From: Streptomyces sp. Edi4
GTDB lineage: Bacteria; Actinomycetota; Actinomycetes; Streptomycetales; Streptomycetaceae
Assembly: GCF_040253615.1 (NCBI RefSeq)
Contig: NZ_JBEJGY010000004.1
Coordinates: 7,626,001 to 7,690,000, forward strand
DNA length: 64,000 nt
Reading direction: 5' to 3'
Shown one piece after another: positions 45,364 to 54,940 of the stretch. The translations under genes were made by a program, and so were the position numbers. Within the stretch, counting starts at the first letter, position 1. Every line of letters begins with the position of its first letter. The notes beneath the pieces were generated by a model that saw only the letters and a program-made list of their open reading frames with translations, was not told the origin of the DNA and did no database searches.

Positions 45364-47919
45364 ATGCTGCGAACAGCTCTGCGCAACGTCCTCGCGCACA
45401 AGGCCCGACTGGTCATGACCGTCCTCGCGGTCTGTCTCGGCGTCGCGTTCATCTCCGGCTCCCTGATCTTCGCCGACACGACCACCGCCGCCCACCGCGC
45501 CGCCATGACACGCGACGACAGGGGCACCGCCGTGAGCGTGAGCCCGAAAAACACTCCCGGCGCCTCCCCCCAGGAGCAGTTCGGGGCCCTCGACGACGCC
45601 CTCGTACGCGAGTTGTCCCACCTGCCCGGCGTCGCGTCCGTCCGCCCGGTGGCGGACGGCACCGTCACGCTGGCCGCCAAGGACGGCACGCCCATGCGGG
45701 CCGACAGCGCGATGGGCAAATTCGGCGCCGCCTACCATCCCGGGCCCGACGGCAAGGACAGCCGCTACCCGCTGACCGAGGGCCGGGCCCCGGTGGGCCA
45801 GGACGAGGTCGCTCTCGACCGCGGCACCGCGCACGCGGGCGGCTACCGGCTCGGCGACAGGGTCACCCTCGCCGCGCAGGGACCGGTCCTCACACCCCGC
45901 TTGGTGGGCCTTGTTTCCACCACCGACAGCCGCGTGAACGCCGGCGGGACCCTGGCGGTGTTCGACAAGGCGAGCGCCCAGAAGCTGTTCGCCGCCCCCG
46001 GGCGCTACACCGGGATCGACGTGGGAGCCACCCCCGGCACCAGCCAGGCCGAACTCCGCGACCGGATCACCGCCGTCCTGCCCGCCGCCCGGGCCGAGGC
46101 CGTCACCGCCGACGCCCAGGCCGCTCAGCAGGCCCTCTACATCGGTACCAGGACCAAGAGTTACGAGCGTCTGCCACTCCTCTTCGCCACGGTCGCGCTG
46201 TTCATCGGCACCTTCCTCATCGTCAACACCTTCACCATGGACATCGCCCGCCGCACCCGGGAGATCGCGCTGTGGCGCGCGATCGGTGCCACCCGCCGCC
46301 AGGTGGTCCGTTCCGTCCTGGCCGAGGCGGCCCTGGTGGGCCTTGCCGCGTCGGCGCTCGGTTTCGCGCTGGGCCTGGGGGTGGCCACCGTGCTGCCCCA
46401 CGTCCTTGACACCTCCGGTGATCCGCTGCCCGGCGGGCCTCTGGTGATCGGCCCCATGGCGGTCATCGCCGCACTCGTCGTGGGCGTGGGTGTCACCGTG
46501 CTCGCCGCCTGGCTGCCCGCGCGCGGCGCCGCACGCGTCGCGCCCGTCGAGGCGCTGCGCGGTGCCGACCAGCCGCCCTCCGCGGCCCTGTCCCGCGTGC
46601 GCGGCGCCGTCGGCCTGGCTCTGACCGTCCTTGGCGCGGGACTCCTCTTCTCGCTGACCGACGCGGTAGGCGCCACCGACGCCAACCTGCGGACAGCCCT
46701 GTTCGGTTGCGCCGCCCTCGTCGTCGGACTGATCGCGCTCGCCCCGCTCCTCGCCGGGCCGGTCATCCGCCTGCTCGGCCGGCTCACCACGGGCTTCGGC
46801 GCGGCAGGCCACCTCGCCCGCGAGAACGCCCTGCGCAACCCGCGCCGAACCGCGGCGACCGCCGCCGCGCTCCTGATCAGCACGGCGCTCGTCTCCGGCC
46901 TCGCCGTCATCGACCATTGCACCAAGCGAGCCCTGGACGCACAGGCCGCCGCCGGTCTCAGCGCGGACTACGCCATCAGTACGCGTACTCCAACCACCGC
47001 CATCGACGCCGCTGCCGTACGACGTGTCGCGGCGGTGCCGGGCGTGCGCACCGCTTCCGCCGTGGCGGACTCCACGATCACCCCGGGCGGCAAGCAGATC
47101 TCCGGCATCGACCCCGGCACCGCGAGTGAGGTCATGAAGCTCCGCTTCCTCAGCGGCTCCCTCACCGACGTCGGTCCCGGCAGGATCGCCGTGTCGCGCG
47201 GTTACGCCTCGGAGCACCACCTCGCCGTCGGCCAACAACTCGACGCGAGCATGGGCGCAGGCGACCACGACCAGCGTTACACGGTGGTCGGCGTCTACCA
47301 GGACAACCCCACCGCCCAGGACGTCCTCGGCTATCGAAGCGACGTACAGAAGACCGCCTACCTGCGCGACTCCGTGCAGCGCCTGCTGGTTGTCACCGAC
47401 GGGGGAGTGACCTCGACGGGTCTGGAGAAGCGGCTGCGCGCCGCGGTGGGCGACAGCCCGCTCCTGAAGGTCCAGAGCCGTCGGCAGCTCGTCCAGGAAC
47501 AGGCCGGCGTCGCGGGCGACATGATGACCATGGTGCTGGGGCTGCTCGCCCTCGGAGTGCTGATCTCCACGCTCGGCATGGTCAACACCCTTGCCATGTC
47601 GGTCTCGGAGCGCACCCGGGAGATCGGCGTGCTGCGGGCCATCGGCATGGGCCGCTCGGCCATCCGCACGATGATCCGTCTGGAAGCCGTGTGCGTCGCC
47701 GCGTTCGGCACCCTTCTCGGGCTGGCAGCAGGGCTGTTCGGAGCGTGGAAGGTCAGCGGACTCGCCAACGGCGCGATCCCTCAGTACTCCTTCTCGCTGC
47801 CGTGGGGCACCCTCGCGCTGGTGGTCGCGCTCGGTCTCGCGGCGGGCACTGCCGCGGTGGCCGTCCCCGCCCGGCACGCCGCCCGGCTCGGCCCGCTGGA
47901 GGCCGTGGCACGGACGTGA
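45364..47919 (+). CDS. ABC transporter permease with two FtsX domains
   Basis: An 851-residue permease. A first helix (LVMTVLAVCLGVAFISGSLIF, about residues 17-37) leads into a large extracytoplasmic domain, then three helices at about 275-400 forming FtsX domain 1. A second helix group starts near 420, followed by another large domain, and FtsX domain 2 is at about 720-845. TREIALWRAIGATRRQVVRSV and TREIGVLRAIGMGRSAIRTM are the two coupling motifs, one per half. It is a MacB-like duplicated export permease, probably for antimicrobial resistance or lipoprotein/peptide export under control of the adjacent kinase and regulator. Confidence 0.93.
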   Translation: MLRTALRNVLAHKARLVMTVLAVCLGVAFISGSLIFADTTTAAHRAAMTRDDRGTAVSVSPKNTPGASPQEQFGALDDALVRELSHLPGVASVRPVADGTVTLAAKDGTPMRADSAMGKFGAAYHPGPDGKDSRYPLTEGRAPVGQDEVALDRGTAHAGGYRLGDRVTLAAQGPVLTPRLVGLVSTTDSRVNAGGTLAVFDKASAQKLFAAPGRYTGIDVGATPGTSQAELRDRITAVLPAARAEAVTADAQAAQQALYIGTRTKSYERLPLLFATVALFIGTFLIVNTFTMDIARRTREIALWRAIGATRRQVVRSVLAEAALVGLAASALGFALGLGVATVLPHVLDTSGDPLPGGPLVIGPMAVIAALVVGVGVTVLAAWLPARGAARVAPVEALRGADQPPSAALSRVRGAVGLALTVLGAGLLFSLTDAVGATDANLRTALFGCAALVVGLIALAPLLAGPVIRLLGRLTTGFGAAGHLARENALRNPRRTAATAAALLISTALVSGLAVIDHCTKRALDAQAAAGLSADYAISTRTPTTAIDAAAVRRVAAVPGVRTASAVADSTITPGGKQISGIDPGTASEVMKLRFLSGSLTDVGPGRIAVSRGYASEHHLAVGQQLDASMGAGDHDQRYTVVGVYQDNPTAQDVLGYRSDVQKTAYLRDSVQRLLVVTDGGVTSTGLEKRLRAAVGDSPLLKVQSRRQLVQEQAGVAGDMMTMVLGLLALGVLISTLGMVNTLAMSVSERTREIGVLRAIGMGRSAIRTMIRLEAVCVAAFGTLLGLAAGLFGAWKVSGLANGAIPQYSFSLPWGTLALVVALGLAAGTAAVAVPARHAARLGPLEAVART

Positions 47920-48105
47920 CGAGGGGCGCGGACGCGGCTCAGGCCCGGCATGCGCCGGTGAGCCGCGCTCGGCGTCGGCCGACACCCAAGGAACCCAGGG
48001 GAACTCAAGGGCGCCCACGGGAACCTGAGGGCACCCGACGGCACCCGACGGCACCCGGGGCGCTGATGGCCAAAGGTGGTACGGCGCCGCACCATCCGCC
48101 TGCCG

Positions 48106-49170
48106 TCAGGACGACGCCGTACGCGCCGAAGCCGCCCCCTCGCCCCACTCCTGGGCGATCCACGCGTCCACCCGCGACCACTGGTCCGTCAACCATGTCT
48201 CGCGGGCCTGGCGCTCGGGCGGTATCGCGCGGGCGGGCACGCTCCACCACGTGGCACGCACCGGTTTTCGCAGGGGGATGGAGTGCCACAGGCGGGACGG
48301 GGAGTCGATGTGGTCGAGCCCCGTGTGCGCGACGAAGACGACGTCCGCTCCGGCGCCGCGCGCCCCGGTCAGCGCGGCGAGCGGGCCCGCCATGCGCGGC
48401 GGCAGGACGTGGTGCTGGCGCCGTGCGCGAGCGGCCCGGCGCAGTTGGCCGGTGCGGACGAGCCAGCGGATGGACCGCGTGCGGCGTCGTTCGGTGAAGT
48501 TGCCGCCCTCGGGGAACACCACCAGCGCCTCGCCCGGCCGCAGCCGCGCCGCCAGGGCGCCGATGGCCCGCGACGTGCACCCGTCGGCGTCGGCGTGGCG
48601 CGGGACGAAGCAGTGCGGGAGGCAGCCGAGCACCACGTCCAGGCAGGGGTCCCAGCGCAGGAACTCCTTGAGCACGACCTGGGGACGCAGCCCCGCGTCG
48701 CACAGAAGGCCGTGGACCAGCAGGATCGAGTCACCCGGACCGGCGTGGCGAGCGAAGACGACCATGCCGTCCGGCGACCGGGTGCCGGGCCGCGGGATCA
48801 GCGGGTCCACCTCCACACGCACGGAGAAAATCCGCTGGGAGCAAGCCACCAGGAACCCGAGCAAGCGTGCGAGGAGCCGGTAGTTGAGGGCCACCAACCG
48901 CTCCTTGCGCCCCTGGCCACCGCCCAGACAGCGCAGTCGGACGACGAGCGCGGCGCACACCCCGACGAGGTCGGCGACGAGGTACACGACGGCGTAGAGA
49001 GCCAGACGCTGCGGTTGCCAGCCGCGTTCGTGCCGCCCGGCGAACAGGGAGAGCGGGGCGAGCGCCACCGTCGTGATCAACACCGCGCAGGCCAAGGGGA
49101 TCAGGACGACGAGCGCGGGCACGGTGACACACCGCCGTGCCACGTCACGTATGCCCGCCTTACGGCTCAT
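48106..49170 (-). CDS. 1-acyl-glycerol-3-phosphate acyltransferase-like membrane protein
   Basis: A 354-residue PlsC-type acyltransferase with two N-terminal helices. The catalytic HX4D motif is present as FARHAGPGDS and the acceptor motif as VVFPEGGNF. It probably acylates a lysophospholipid. It is the downstream partner of a patatin-like gene whose stop overlaps its start by 4 bp, making a phospholipid-cleaving plus reacylating pair. Confidence 0.87.
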   Translation of the reverse strand: MSRKAGIRDVARRCVTVPALVVLIPLACAVLITTVALAPLSLFAGRHERGWQPQRLALYAVVYLVADLVGVCAALVVRLRCLGGGQGRKERLVALNYRLLARLLGFLVACSQRIFSVRVEVDPLIPRPGTRSPDGMVVFARHAGPGDSILLVHGLLCDAGLRPQVVLKEFLRWDPCLDVVLGCLPHCFVPRHADADGCTSRAIGALAARLRPGEALVVFPEGGNFTERRRTRSIRWLVRTGQLRRAARARRQHHVLPPRMAGPLAALTGARGAGADVVFVAHTGLDHIDSPSRLWHSIPLRKPVRATWWSVPARAIPPERQARETWLTDQWSRVDAWIAQEWGEGAASARTASS

Positions 49171-50072
49171 GGGGTGACGCCGCCCGTACGGAGAGCGGGC
49201 TTCCCGGCCGCTTCGAGATATGCGATCGACGCCTCGTACGCACGTTCCATCCGCTCCAGGGAGCGCCCGAAGTCGCGGTGCTGGAACTTGCGGCCCGCGA
49301 TGTCCTCACCCCGGCCGGACGACGCCCCCGTGGGCAGGACGTGCACCTCCACACCGGAGGGCAGGTCCGCCATGTCACGGGTGAATCGGTGGCGCCGAGC
49401 TATCTCGAAGGCCACGGCGGCCACTTCCCAAGGCGCCCGGGGCGCCTTCAACTTCCGCTCCACGCGCCCCACTTGAAGGACGTACACCGTACGCGCGCCC
49501 GCCGCGACCGCCCGGCCCACCGGGATGCTGTTGATCAGGCCGCCGTCGAAGAAGTGCTCACCGTCGATCTCGACGGGTGGCAGCAGCCCCGGGACGGCAC
49601 AGGAGGCCATCACCGCCGGGACCAGAGGCCCTTTCGTGAACCAGTGCTCGGCGGCGCTCTCGATCCCCGCCGCGACGCACTGGAAGGGCACCGCGAGGTC
49701 CTCGATCCGCCGCGCCGGGAGCCCGGCCTCCAGCAGTTCGGACAGGGGAGCGGAGGAATAGACGTGGGTGCGGTTGCGGGCGGCGAGGCGCAGGCGCCGC
49801 AGCATCGAACCCGAGAAGACGCCCGAGCGGCCGAGGCTTCCCCACAACTCGCCCAGGCGTTCCACGGCCCCGGCCGTGGGCTCGGCCGCGATCGCCGCGC
49901 CGTTGATGGCGCCCACCGACGTCCCCACCACCAGGTCCGGCTCGATGCCGGCCGAGATGAGCGCCCTGAGCATCCCCACTTCGTAGGCGCCGAGCGCCCC
50001 TCCTCCACCAAGGACGAACGCACAGCGGTAGGCCGCGCCCCTGGTTTGCGGTGTCACCATGTCGTCACCCAT
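49167..50072 (-). CDS. Patatin-like phospholipase
   Basis: A 301-residue lipid hydrolase. The oxyanion-hole motif GGGGALGAYEVG lies near residue 20, the nucleophile Ser in GTSVG near 50, and the catalytic Asp in DGGLINS near 176, which complete the Ser-Asp dyad. ATG 50072 is chosen for distance to the first motif; the frame continues to 50171. Its stop overlaps the start of the acyltransferase gene (ATGA), so the two are co-translated. Confidence 0.92.
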   Translation of the reverse strand: MGDDMVTPQTRGAAYRCAFVLGGGGALGAYEVGMLRALISAGIEPDLVVGTSVGAINGAAIAAEPTAGAVERLGELWGSLGRSGVFSGSMLRRLRLAARNRTHVYSSAPLSELLEAGLPARRIEDLAVPFQCVAAGIESAAEHWFTKGPLVPAVMASCAVPGLLPPVEIDGEHFFDGGLINSIPVGRAVAAGARTVYVLQVGRVERKLKAPRAPWEVAAVAFEIARRHRFTRDMADLPSGVEVHVLPTGASSGRGEDIAGRKFQHRDFGRSLERMERAYEASIAYLEAAGKPALRTGGVTP

Positions 50073-50321
50073 GACTGACCCCTGCCCCGTCCCGCCCCGG
50101 CCATCCGCGCCCCGGCACGCACGCGCCGCTGCGGCAGAGGCAGTTGAGACGTACGAGAATCGACGGGACACGGATCGAGTGCCGCGCGCGGCTCCTGGCG
50201 GGGCTGGGGACCAATCGGGCAGTTCGGAAAAGGCGCGGCGAGGTGTTCCGCCGAGGGACCCGGGGAAGCGGTGTCATGGGTGACGACACCGCTTCTCCCG
50301 CTCACTCCCAGGAAGACCTCC

Positions 50322-50828
50322 GTGCCCACTCGTACTCTTCGCCGCCTCGCCACTGAACCCAACGTGCTGTTCGGAGGTGTCTACGGTGCGGTCCTTGCCA
50401 GTTCGATGGTGGCCGCGCTCACCCAGTACGGGGCGAGGGCGCGCGCGGACCGGCTGTACGACACCAAGTGGTTGCTGATCACGGCCGTCGCATCCGCCCT
50501 GGCCCACGGTTACGCGCACATCATCGCCCGGCGCGGCCACGAGACCCACCACGGTGGAGGGGGGCCATGGCGCATCCTGCTGGAGGAATGGCCGCTCGTC
50601 GCCGCCACCGCGCCCACCATGCTGCTGCTGTACGGAGCGGGCCTCGGCTGGTGGGGTTCGCGCAACATCGAGTACGTCGTGTTCGGCGTCAACATCGTGC
50701 TGCTCTTCGGCTGGGGTCTCATCGCCGCGCGCGCCGCCGGCCGCACGTGGGGCGCCGCGATGAGGCTCGGTGTCGGTGACGGGCTGCTGGGCGTGATCGT
50801 GGTGGTCGCCAACGCGATCATCAAGTAG
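50322..50828 (+). CDS. Small four-helix membrane protein
   Basis: A 168-residue protein with four hydrophobic helices (about residues 17-35, 49-65, 86-104, 118-136) and a final Gly/Val-rich helix. The motif ALAHGYAHIIARRG with three His on one face suggests metal or haem ligation or an ion path, but no family is recognised. GTG start preceded by AGGAAG. Confidence 0.72.
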   Translation: MPTRTLRRLATEPNVLFGGVYGAVLASSMVAALTQYGARARADRLYDTKWLLITAVASALAHGYAHIIARRGHETHHGGGGPWRILLEEWPLVAATAPTMLLLYGAGLGWWGSRNIEYVVFGVNIVLLFGWGLIAARAAGRTWGAAMRLGVGDGLLGVIVVVANAIIK

Positions 50829-50914
50829 CGGAGGAGGGGAGGGTGTTTTGCGGGTGATGGTCCGCCGCCGGACCTAGGACCAGCGCCCCATGTGCGTCGT
50901 GTATCCATTGGCCA

Positions 50915-51388
50915 ATGTCGGCGATCATGCGAGCTACGGAGATCATCCGCCGCACCACGGCGGAGCGCAGGAGGGACACCCTGGAGCGGCTGGGCTCGGA
51001 GCGCGACATATGGGTGTCGACGGCCCACCCCGACCACGGCCCGCATCAGGTGCCCCTGTGGTTCCTGTGGGACGGACACGCGGTATGGATGTGCACCGGC
51101 GCGAACTCGGCGACCGCGCGCAATGCGCGGAGGGAACCGCGCGTGCGGCTGGCTCTTCCCGACGCCTTCGACGTGGTGCTGCTGCAAGGGGAGGCGACGT
51201 GCCATCCCGCCCAGGAAGCGCCAACGGATGCCGCGGACGCGTTCGCGGACAAGTTCGGCTGGGATCCGCGTACGGAAGAGGGCCCCTTCCTGTACCTGAG
51301 CGTGGTGCCGGGGACCGTGCGTGCCTGGCGCGGGGTGCCGGAACTTCGCGGCAGGGTCGTCATGCGCGACGGCGGATGGCTGGAGTAG
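50915..51388 (+). CDS. PPOX-class (pyridoxamine-phosphate-oxidase fold) protein
   Basis: A 157-residue split-barrel flavin/F420-binding protein. LERLGSERDIWVSTAHPDHG then PHQVPLWFLWDGHAVWMCT are the strand pattern, NARREPRVRLALPD the loop of the family. The start at 50915 or 50927 has no good ribosome site. Its reaction is unknown. Confidence 0.85.
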   Translation: MSAIMRATEIIRRTTAERRRDTLERLGSERDIWVSTAHPDHGPHQVPLWFLWDGHAVWMCTGANSATARNARREPRVRLALPDAFDVVLLQGEATCHPAQEAPTDAADAFADKFGWDPRTEEGPFLYLSVVPGTVRAWRGVPELRGRVVMRDGGWLE

Positions 51389-51508
51389 TACGGGTGCGGT
51401 GTGCGTCCGCTGGCCATTGCCGCTTGTGGGGCGCGATCGCGTCGAACGCGGAAGGTCCTCCCGCCACGCCCCCGCCACGCCCCCGCCCCACCCTCGCCTT
51501 ACGCACAC

Positions 51509-51540
51509 CGCGCCGTCCGGATCACCGCCCGGACGGCGCG
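51509..51540. terminator. Stem-loop between convergent PPOX and gdhA genes
   Basis: A perfect 12-bp stem (51509-51520 with 51529-51540) around ATCACCGC. Confidence 0.85.
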
Positions 51541-51576
51541 TCGCTGCGGGGCGGACGTTGCTCGACGCGTGCGGCC

Positions 51577-52926
51577 CTAGATGACGCCCTGGGCCAGCAT
51601 CGCGTCGGCGACCCGCTCGAAGCCGGCGATGTTGGCGCCGGTGACGTAGTCGCCGGGTGCGCCGTAGCGCTCGGCGGTTTCGTGCGTGACCGTGTGGATG
51701 GACCGCATGATGCCGGCGAGTTCGTCCTCGACCCGCTCGCGGCTCCAGGCGACCCGGCCCGCGTTCTGAGCCATCTCCAGGGCGCTGACGGCTACACCGC
51801 CCGCGTTGGCGGCCTTGCCGGGGCCGAAGGCGACGCCCGCCTCCTGGAAGAGGTGCACCGCGTCGGGCGTGGTGGGCATGTTCGCGCCCTCGGACACCGC
51901 CTTCACGCCGCTCGCGATGAGCGCACGCGCGTCTTCGGCGCCCAACTCGTTCTGAGTGGCCGACGGGAAAGCCACGTCCGCCGGCACCTCCCAGACCCGG
52001 CCGTCACCCACGAAGCGCGCCGACGGGCCCCGCCGCGCGGCGTACTCGCTGATGCGGCCCCGCTCCACCTCCTTGATCTGCTTGAGCAGAGCGAGATCGA
52101 TGCCCTTGTCGTCGACCACATAGCCGGAGGAGTCCGAAGCCGTCAGCGGGTTGGCGCCGAGCTGCTGAAGCTTTTCGATCGTGTACAGGGCCACGTTGCC
52201 GGAGCCCGAGACGACCGCGCTGAGCCCGTCGAGGGACATGCCGCGCACCTTCAGCATCTCGGCGGCGAACAGCACGGAGCCGTACCCGGTGGCCTCGGGG
52301 CGGATCGCGGAGCCGCCCCAGCCCTGGCCCTTGCCGGTCAGGACGCCGGCCTCCCAGCGGTTGGTGATGCGGCGGTACTGGCCGAACAGGTAGCCGATCT
52401 CGCGGCCGCCCACCCCGATGTCACCGGCCGGCACGTCGGTGTGTTCACCGATGTGGCGGGACAGCTCGGTCATGAACGACTGGCAGAAACGCATGACCTC
52501 GGCGTCGGACCTGCCGCGCGGGTCGAAGTCGCTGCCGCCCTTGCCGCCCCCGATGCCGAGCCCGGTCAGCGCGTTCTTGAAAATCTGCTCGAAGCCCAGG
52601 AACTTCACCACGCCGATGTCCACCGACGGGTGGAAGCGCAGACCGCCCTTGTACGGGCCGAGCGCGCTGTTGAACTCCACCCGGTATCCGCGGTTGACGT
52701 GCACGCGGCCACGGTCGTCGGTCCACGGCACCCGGAAAATGATCTGCCGCTCCGGCTCCAGCAGCCGCTCGACGAGCCCGCTCCCGGCGTACTCGGGACG
52801 GGCGGAGATGACGGGACCCAGGGTGTCCAGGACCTCTCGCACGGCCTGGTGGAACTCGGGCTGGCCCGGGTTGCGGCGCTCGATGTCCGTCCGCAGTGCG
52901 TCCAGCCTGTCCTTGGGGTCGGTCAC
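51577..52926 (-). CDS. gdhA: NADP-specific glutamate dehydrogenase
   Basis: A 449-residue hexameric-type GDH that makes glutamate from 2-oxoglutarate and ammonium with NADPH. Substrate-binding GPYKGGLRFHPSV and catalytic Lys in GGGKGGSDFDPRG are present, with GDIGVGGREIGYLFGQYRR and the cofactor motif SGSGNVA following. The GTG start has AAGGAAA 10 bp upstream. The length is the family norm. It stands alone between two stem-loops. Confidence 0.97.
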   Translation of the reverse strand: MTDPKDRLDALRTDIERRNPGQPEFHQAVREVLDTLGPVISARPEYAGSGLVERLLEPERQIIFRVPWTDDRGRVHVNRGYRVEFNSALGPYKGGLRFHPSVDIGVVKFLGFEQIFKNALTGLGIGGGKGGSDFDPRGRSDAEVMRFCQSFMTELSRHIGEHTDVPAGDIGVGGREIGYLFGQYRRITNRWEAGVLTGKGQGWGGSAIRPEATGYGSVLFAAEMLKVRGMSLDGLSAVVSGSGNVALYTIEKLQQLGANPLTASDSSGYVVDDKGIDLALLKQIKEVERGRISEYAARRGPSARFVGDGRVWEVPADVAFPSATQNELGAEDARALIASGVKAVSEGANMPTTPDAVHLFQEAGVAFGPGKAANAGGVAVSALEMAQNAGRVAWSRERVEDELAGIMRSIHTVTHETAERYGAPGDYVTGANIAGFERVADAMLAQGVI

Positions 52927-53167
52927 GATCGGTTTCCTTTCCGACGTCGGTTCCAGGGGCGTGCGGGCCCAGATCACAGTGCCACAGCTCGGCCCGAGCG
53001 GTCTCGCGGGTCCATCCATTGGAAGGTTCGGCAGGCTTGAAAGGCCCGCGCGGCTTCATCGACCGGGGGGCGACAGGACCTGAAGTCCCGCCGGGCGGGC
53101 CGCCGGGCCGGAGGAGATCACCCGGGCCCGTGAGCACGGCCTCTCCGGCCCCCATGGCCCATCCCGT

Positions 53168-53725
53168 TCACGTCAGCTTCCGCACCACCCGGGCCGGGTT
53201 GCCGACCGCGAGCACGCCCGGCGGCAGGTCTCCGGTGACGACGGCGCCCGCGCCCACCACCGTGTCCGCGCCGATGCTCACCCCGGGGCAGACGATCACC
53301 CCGCCGCCCAGCCACACATTGTCCCCGACGGTCACAGGCAGGGCCCTCTCCCAGCCGGCCCGTCTTCGCCCGGCGTCCAACTCGTGGGCAGGCGTGAGGA
53401 GTTGAACGTTCGGGCCGATCTGGACATCGGCCCCGACGGTGATGGTCCCGGTGTCGAGGAACACCGCGCCGAAGTTCACGAACGTACCCGCGCCGACGTT
53501 GATGTTGTAGCCGAAGTCACACCGGAACGGCGGTCGGACCCGTACGGACGCGTCCACCGAACCGAGCAGTTCCGCGAGGATCGCGTGCTGCTCGGCGGCC
53601 GATGCCGTGGCGGCCGCGTCGTACGCGGCGCACAACCGGGTGCGGCGCGCGGAGTCGGCGAGGAGTTCGGGGTCGTCCGGCAGATACCACTCGCCGGCCA
53701 GCATCAGGCGTTTGTTCTCACCCAC
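53168..53725 (-). CDS. Maltose/galactoside O-acetyltransferase-like (LbH) enzyme
   Basis: A 185-residue acetyl-CoA-dependent sugar acetyltransferase. The N-terminal LAGEWYLPDDPELLADSARR block is the Mac domain, followed by hexapeptide repeats forming a left-handed beta-helix (INVGAGTFVNFGAVFLDTG, ITVGADVQIGPNVQLLTP, VTVGDNVWLGGGVIVCPGV). Catalytic His is in TPAHELDAG. GTG 53725 has GGGAGGA 7 bp upstream. The sugar acceptor is not certain. Confidence 0.92.
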   Translation of the reverse strand: MGENKRLMLAGEWYLPDDPELLADSARRTRLCAAYDAAATASAAEQHAILAELLGSVDASVRVRPPFRCDFGYNINVGAGTFVNFGAVFLDTGTITVGADVQIGPNVQLLTPAHELDAGRRRAGWERALPVTVGDNVWLGGGVIVCPGVSIGADTVVGAGAVVTGDLPPGVLAVGNPARVVRKLT

Positions 53726-53930
53726 GGGTGTCCTCCCGGCTAGGTTGCCCAAAACCGTACGCCAGTCGCCGCCGGAGGCGCAGAGCTGCGCAGGTGAACG
53801 ATTGCCCGGGCCGGGGCGACTCGGCACAGGGACCGGGGGACCGGGCGGGTGTTTCCCACCCGGAGGGGCGCAACCTCGGCCGGGCTCCGGCGTTGAAGGG
53901 GGCGGGGGCCGATTTCGGGAAGGAACGCTG

Positions 53931-54566
53931 TTGCGTCGCTCTGGCACTCCCCCTTGTCCTGTGCACAGCCGCCGACGGGCCACGAGTAAGGGAAGAACGA
54001 ACTGGCGGCGCTTCACCCTCGCGGGGGCCGGCGCGCTGGCGCTGGCCGCCGGCACCGTCATGACGACGACCGCGGCCGCGATCCCCGTCTCCTTCGCGGT
54101 CGCCAGAAGCCCCTTCTCGGTCACGTCCCAGCACATCGAGGCGGAAGGCGCGGTGCAGTTCGCCTCGTTCCGGCAGGACGGTTCCGGCGGGCGTCACGCG
54201 GTTGCCGTGGTGGGAATCCGCGAGGCCAAACTGTACGGACTGTGCCAGTCGGCGGTGGCCCACACCCCCTTCGGCACGGTGACGCTCCAGATCCACTCGG
54301 ACGGCCAACGACCGGTGAAAGCCTCGCAGTTGGTGCTCGATCTCGATGCCCTGCGAGGGGACATGTCGTTCGGGTCGGTGGAGATGGGCCGGGACGCGTC
54401 GACGCTCGACGGCGGCGGCATCACAGGACCCGCCGGTGTCTACGGGCAGCAGGCCCGCACGCTCACCATCGAGCACATGCGGATGGAGGCGTGGTCGCTG
54501 ACGGCGGGAATGTTCTCGCTGAGTGATGCCACGATGGACGTACGGGCCGGGGAACATCCGTGTTGA
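53931..54566 (+). CDS. DUF6230-family secreted protein
   Basis: A 211-residue exported protein of the actinobacterial DUF6230 group. A basic start (RRATSKGRTNWRRF) and helix (LAGAGALALAAGTVMTTTAA) form a signal anchor; the mature part is beta-rich with AEGAVQFASFRQDG and TLTIEHMRMEAWSLTAG. TTG start with GGAAGGA upstream is the best choice. Its end overlaps the DUF6114 gene by 7 bp. The job is not established; the genes are conserved together in Streptomyces. Confidence 0.8.
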   Translation: MRRSGTPPCPVHSRRRATSKGRTNWRRFTLAGAGALALAAGTVMTTTAAAIPVSFAVARSPFSVTSQHIEAEGAVQFASFRQDGSGGRHAVAVVGIREAKLYGLCQSAVAHTPFGTVTLQIHSDGQRPVKASQLVLDLDALRGDMSFGSVEMGRDASTLDGGGITGPAGVYGQQARTLTIEHMRMEAWSLTAGMFSLSDATMDVRAGEHPC

Positions 54567-54940
54567 CCGGGACGACGCCTCGCCCGCTGCCGGCCTGCGC
54601 ACTGGTGGCCGCCGCGGCTGTCGAACTGGGGTACTTCCCGCTGGCGGAGGTCGGGCTGCTGCCGGTGCAGGGAACCAGCGGGGCGGTGGTGCTGTTCTTG
54701 GCGGCGGCGCTGGCCGGCTGTGCGGCGCACATGTGGGTCAGGCCGGCCCGGGCGCCGTACAGCGGCGGCGTGGCGGTCGCGCTGGGTCTGTTGTCCTATC
54801 CACTGGCCAACCTCGGAGGCTTCTTCGTCGGCATACTGCTCGCGCTGCTCGGCGGATCTCTCGCCCTGGCCTGGCAACCCGGCGCGCCCGCAACGGATGT
54901 GGGCGGGATGCCCGTTCCCTCGGGGGAGGGGGAGGGGTGA
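54560..54940 (+). CDS. DUF6114-family membrane protein
   Basis: A 126-residue protein with four short hydrophobic helices and YFPLAEVGLLPVQGTSG and GGVAVALGLLSYPLANLGGFFVG motifs of DUF6114. It overlaps the DUF6230 gene upstream by 7 bp and the secreted-protein gene downstream by 4 bp (GTGA), so the three form one translation-coupled unit. Confidence 0.8.
   Translation: MLTGTTPRPLPACALVAAAAVELGYFPLAEVGLLPVQGTSGAVVLFLAAALAGCAAHMWVRPARAPYSGGVAVALGLLSYPLANLGGFFVGILLALLGGSLALAWQPGAPATDVGGMPVPSGEGEG

Noticed and set aside
44971..48054. A 1027-codon minus-strand frame across the ABC genes
   Set aside because: Low-complexity Gly/His/Gln-rich shadow of the ABC permease; no domain or ribosome site.
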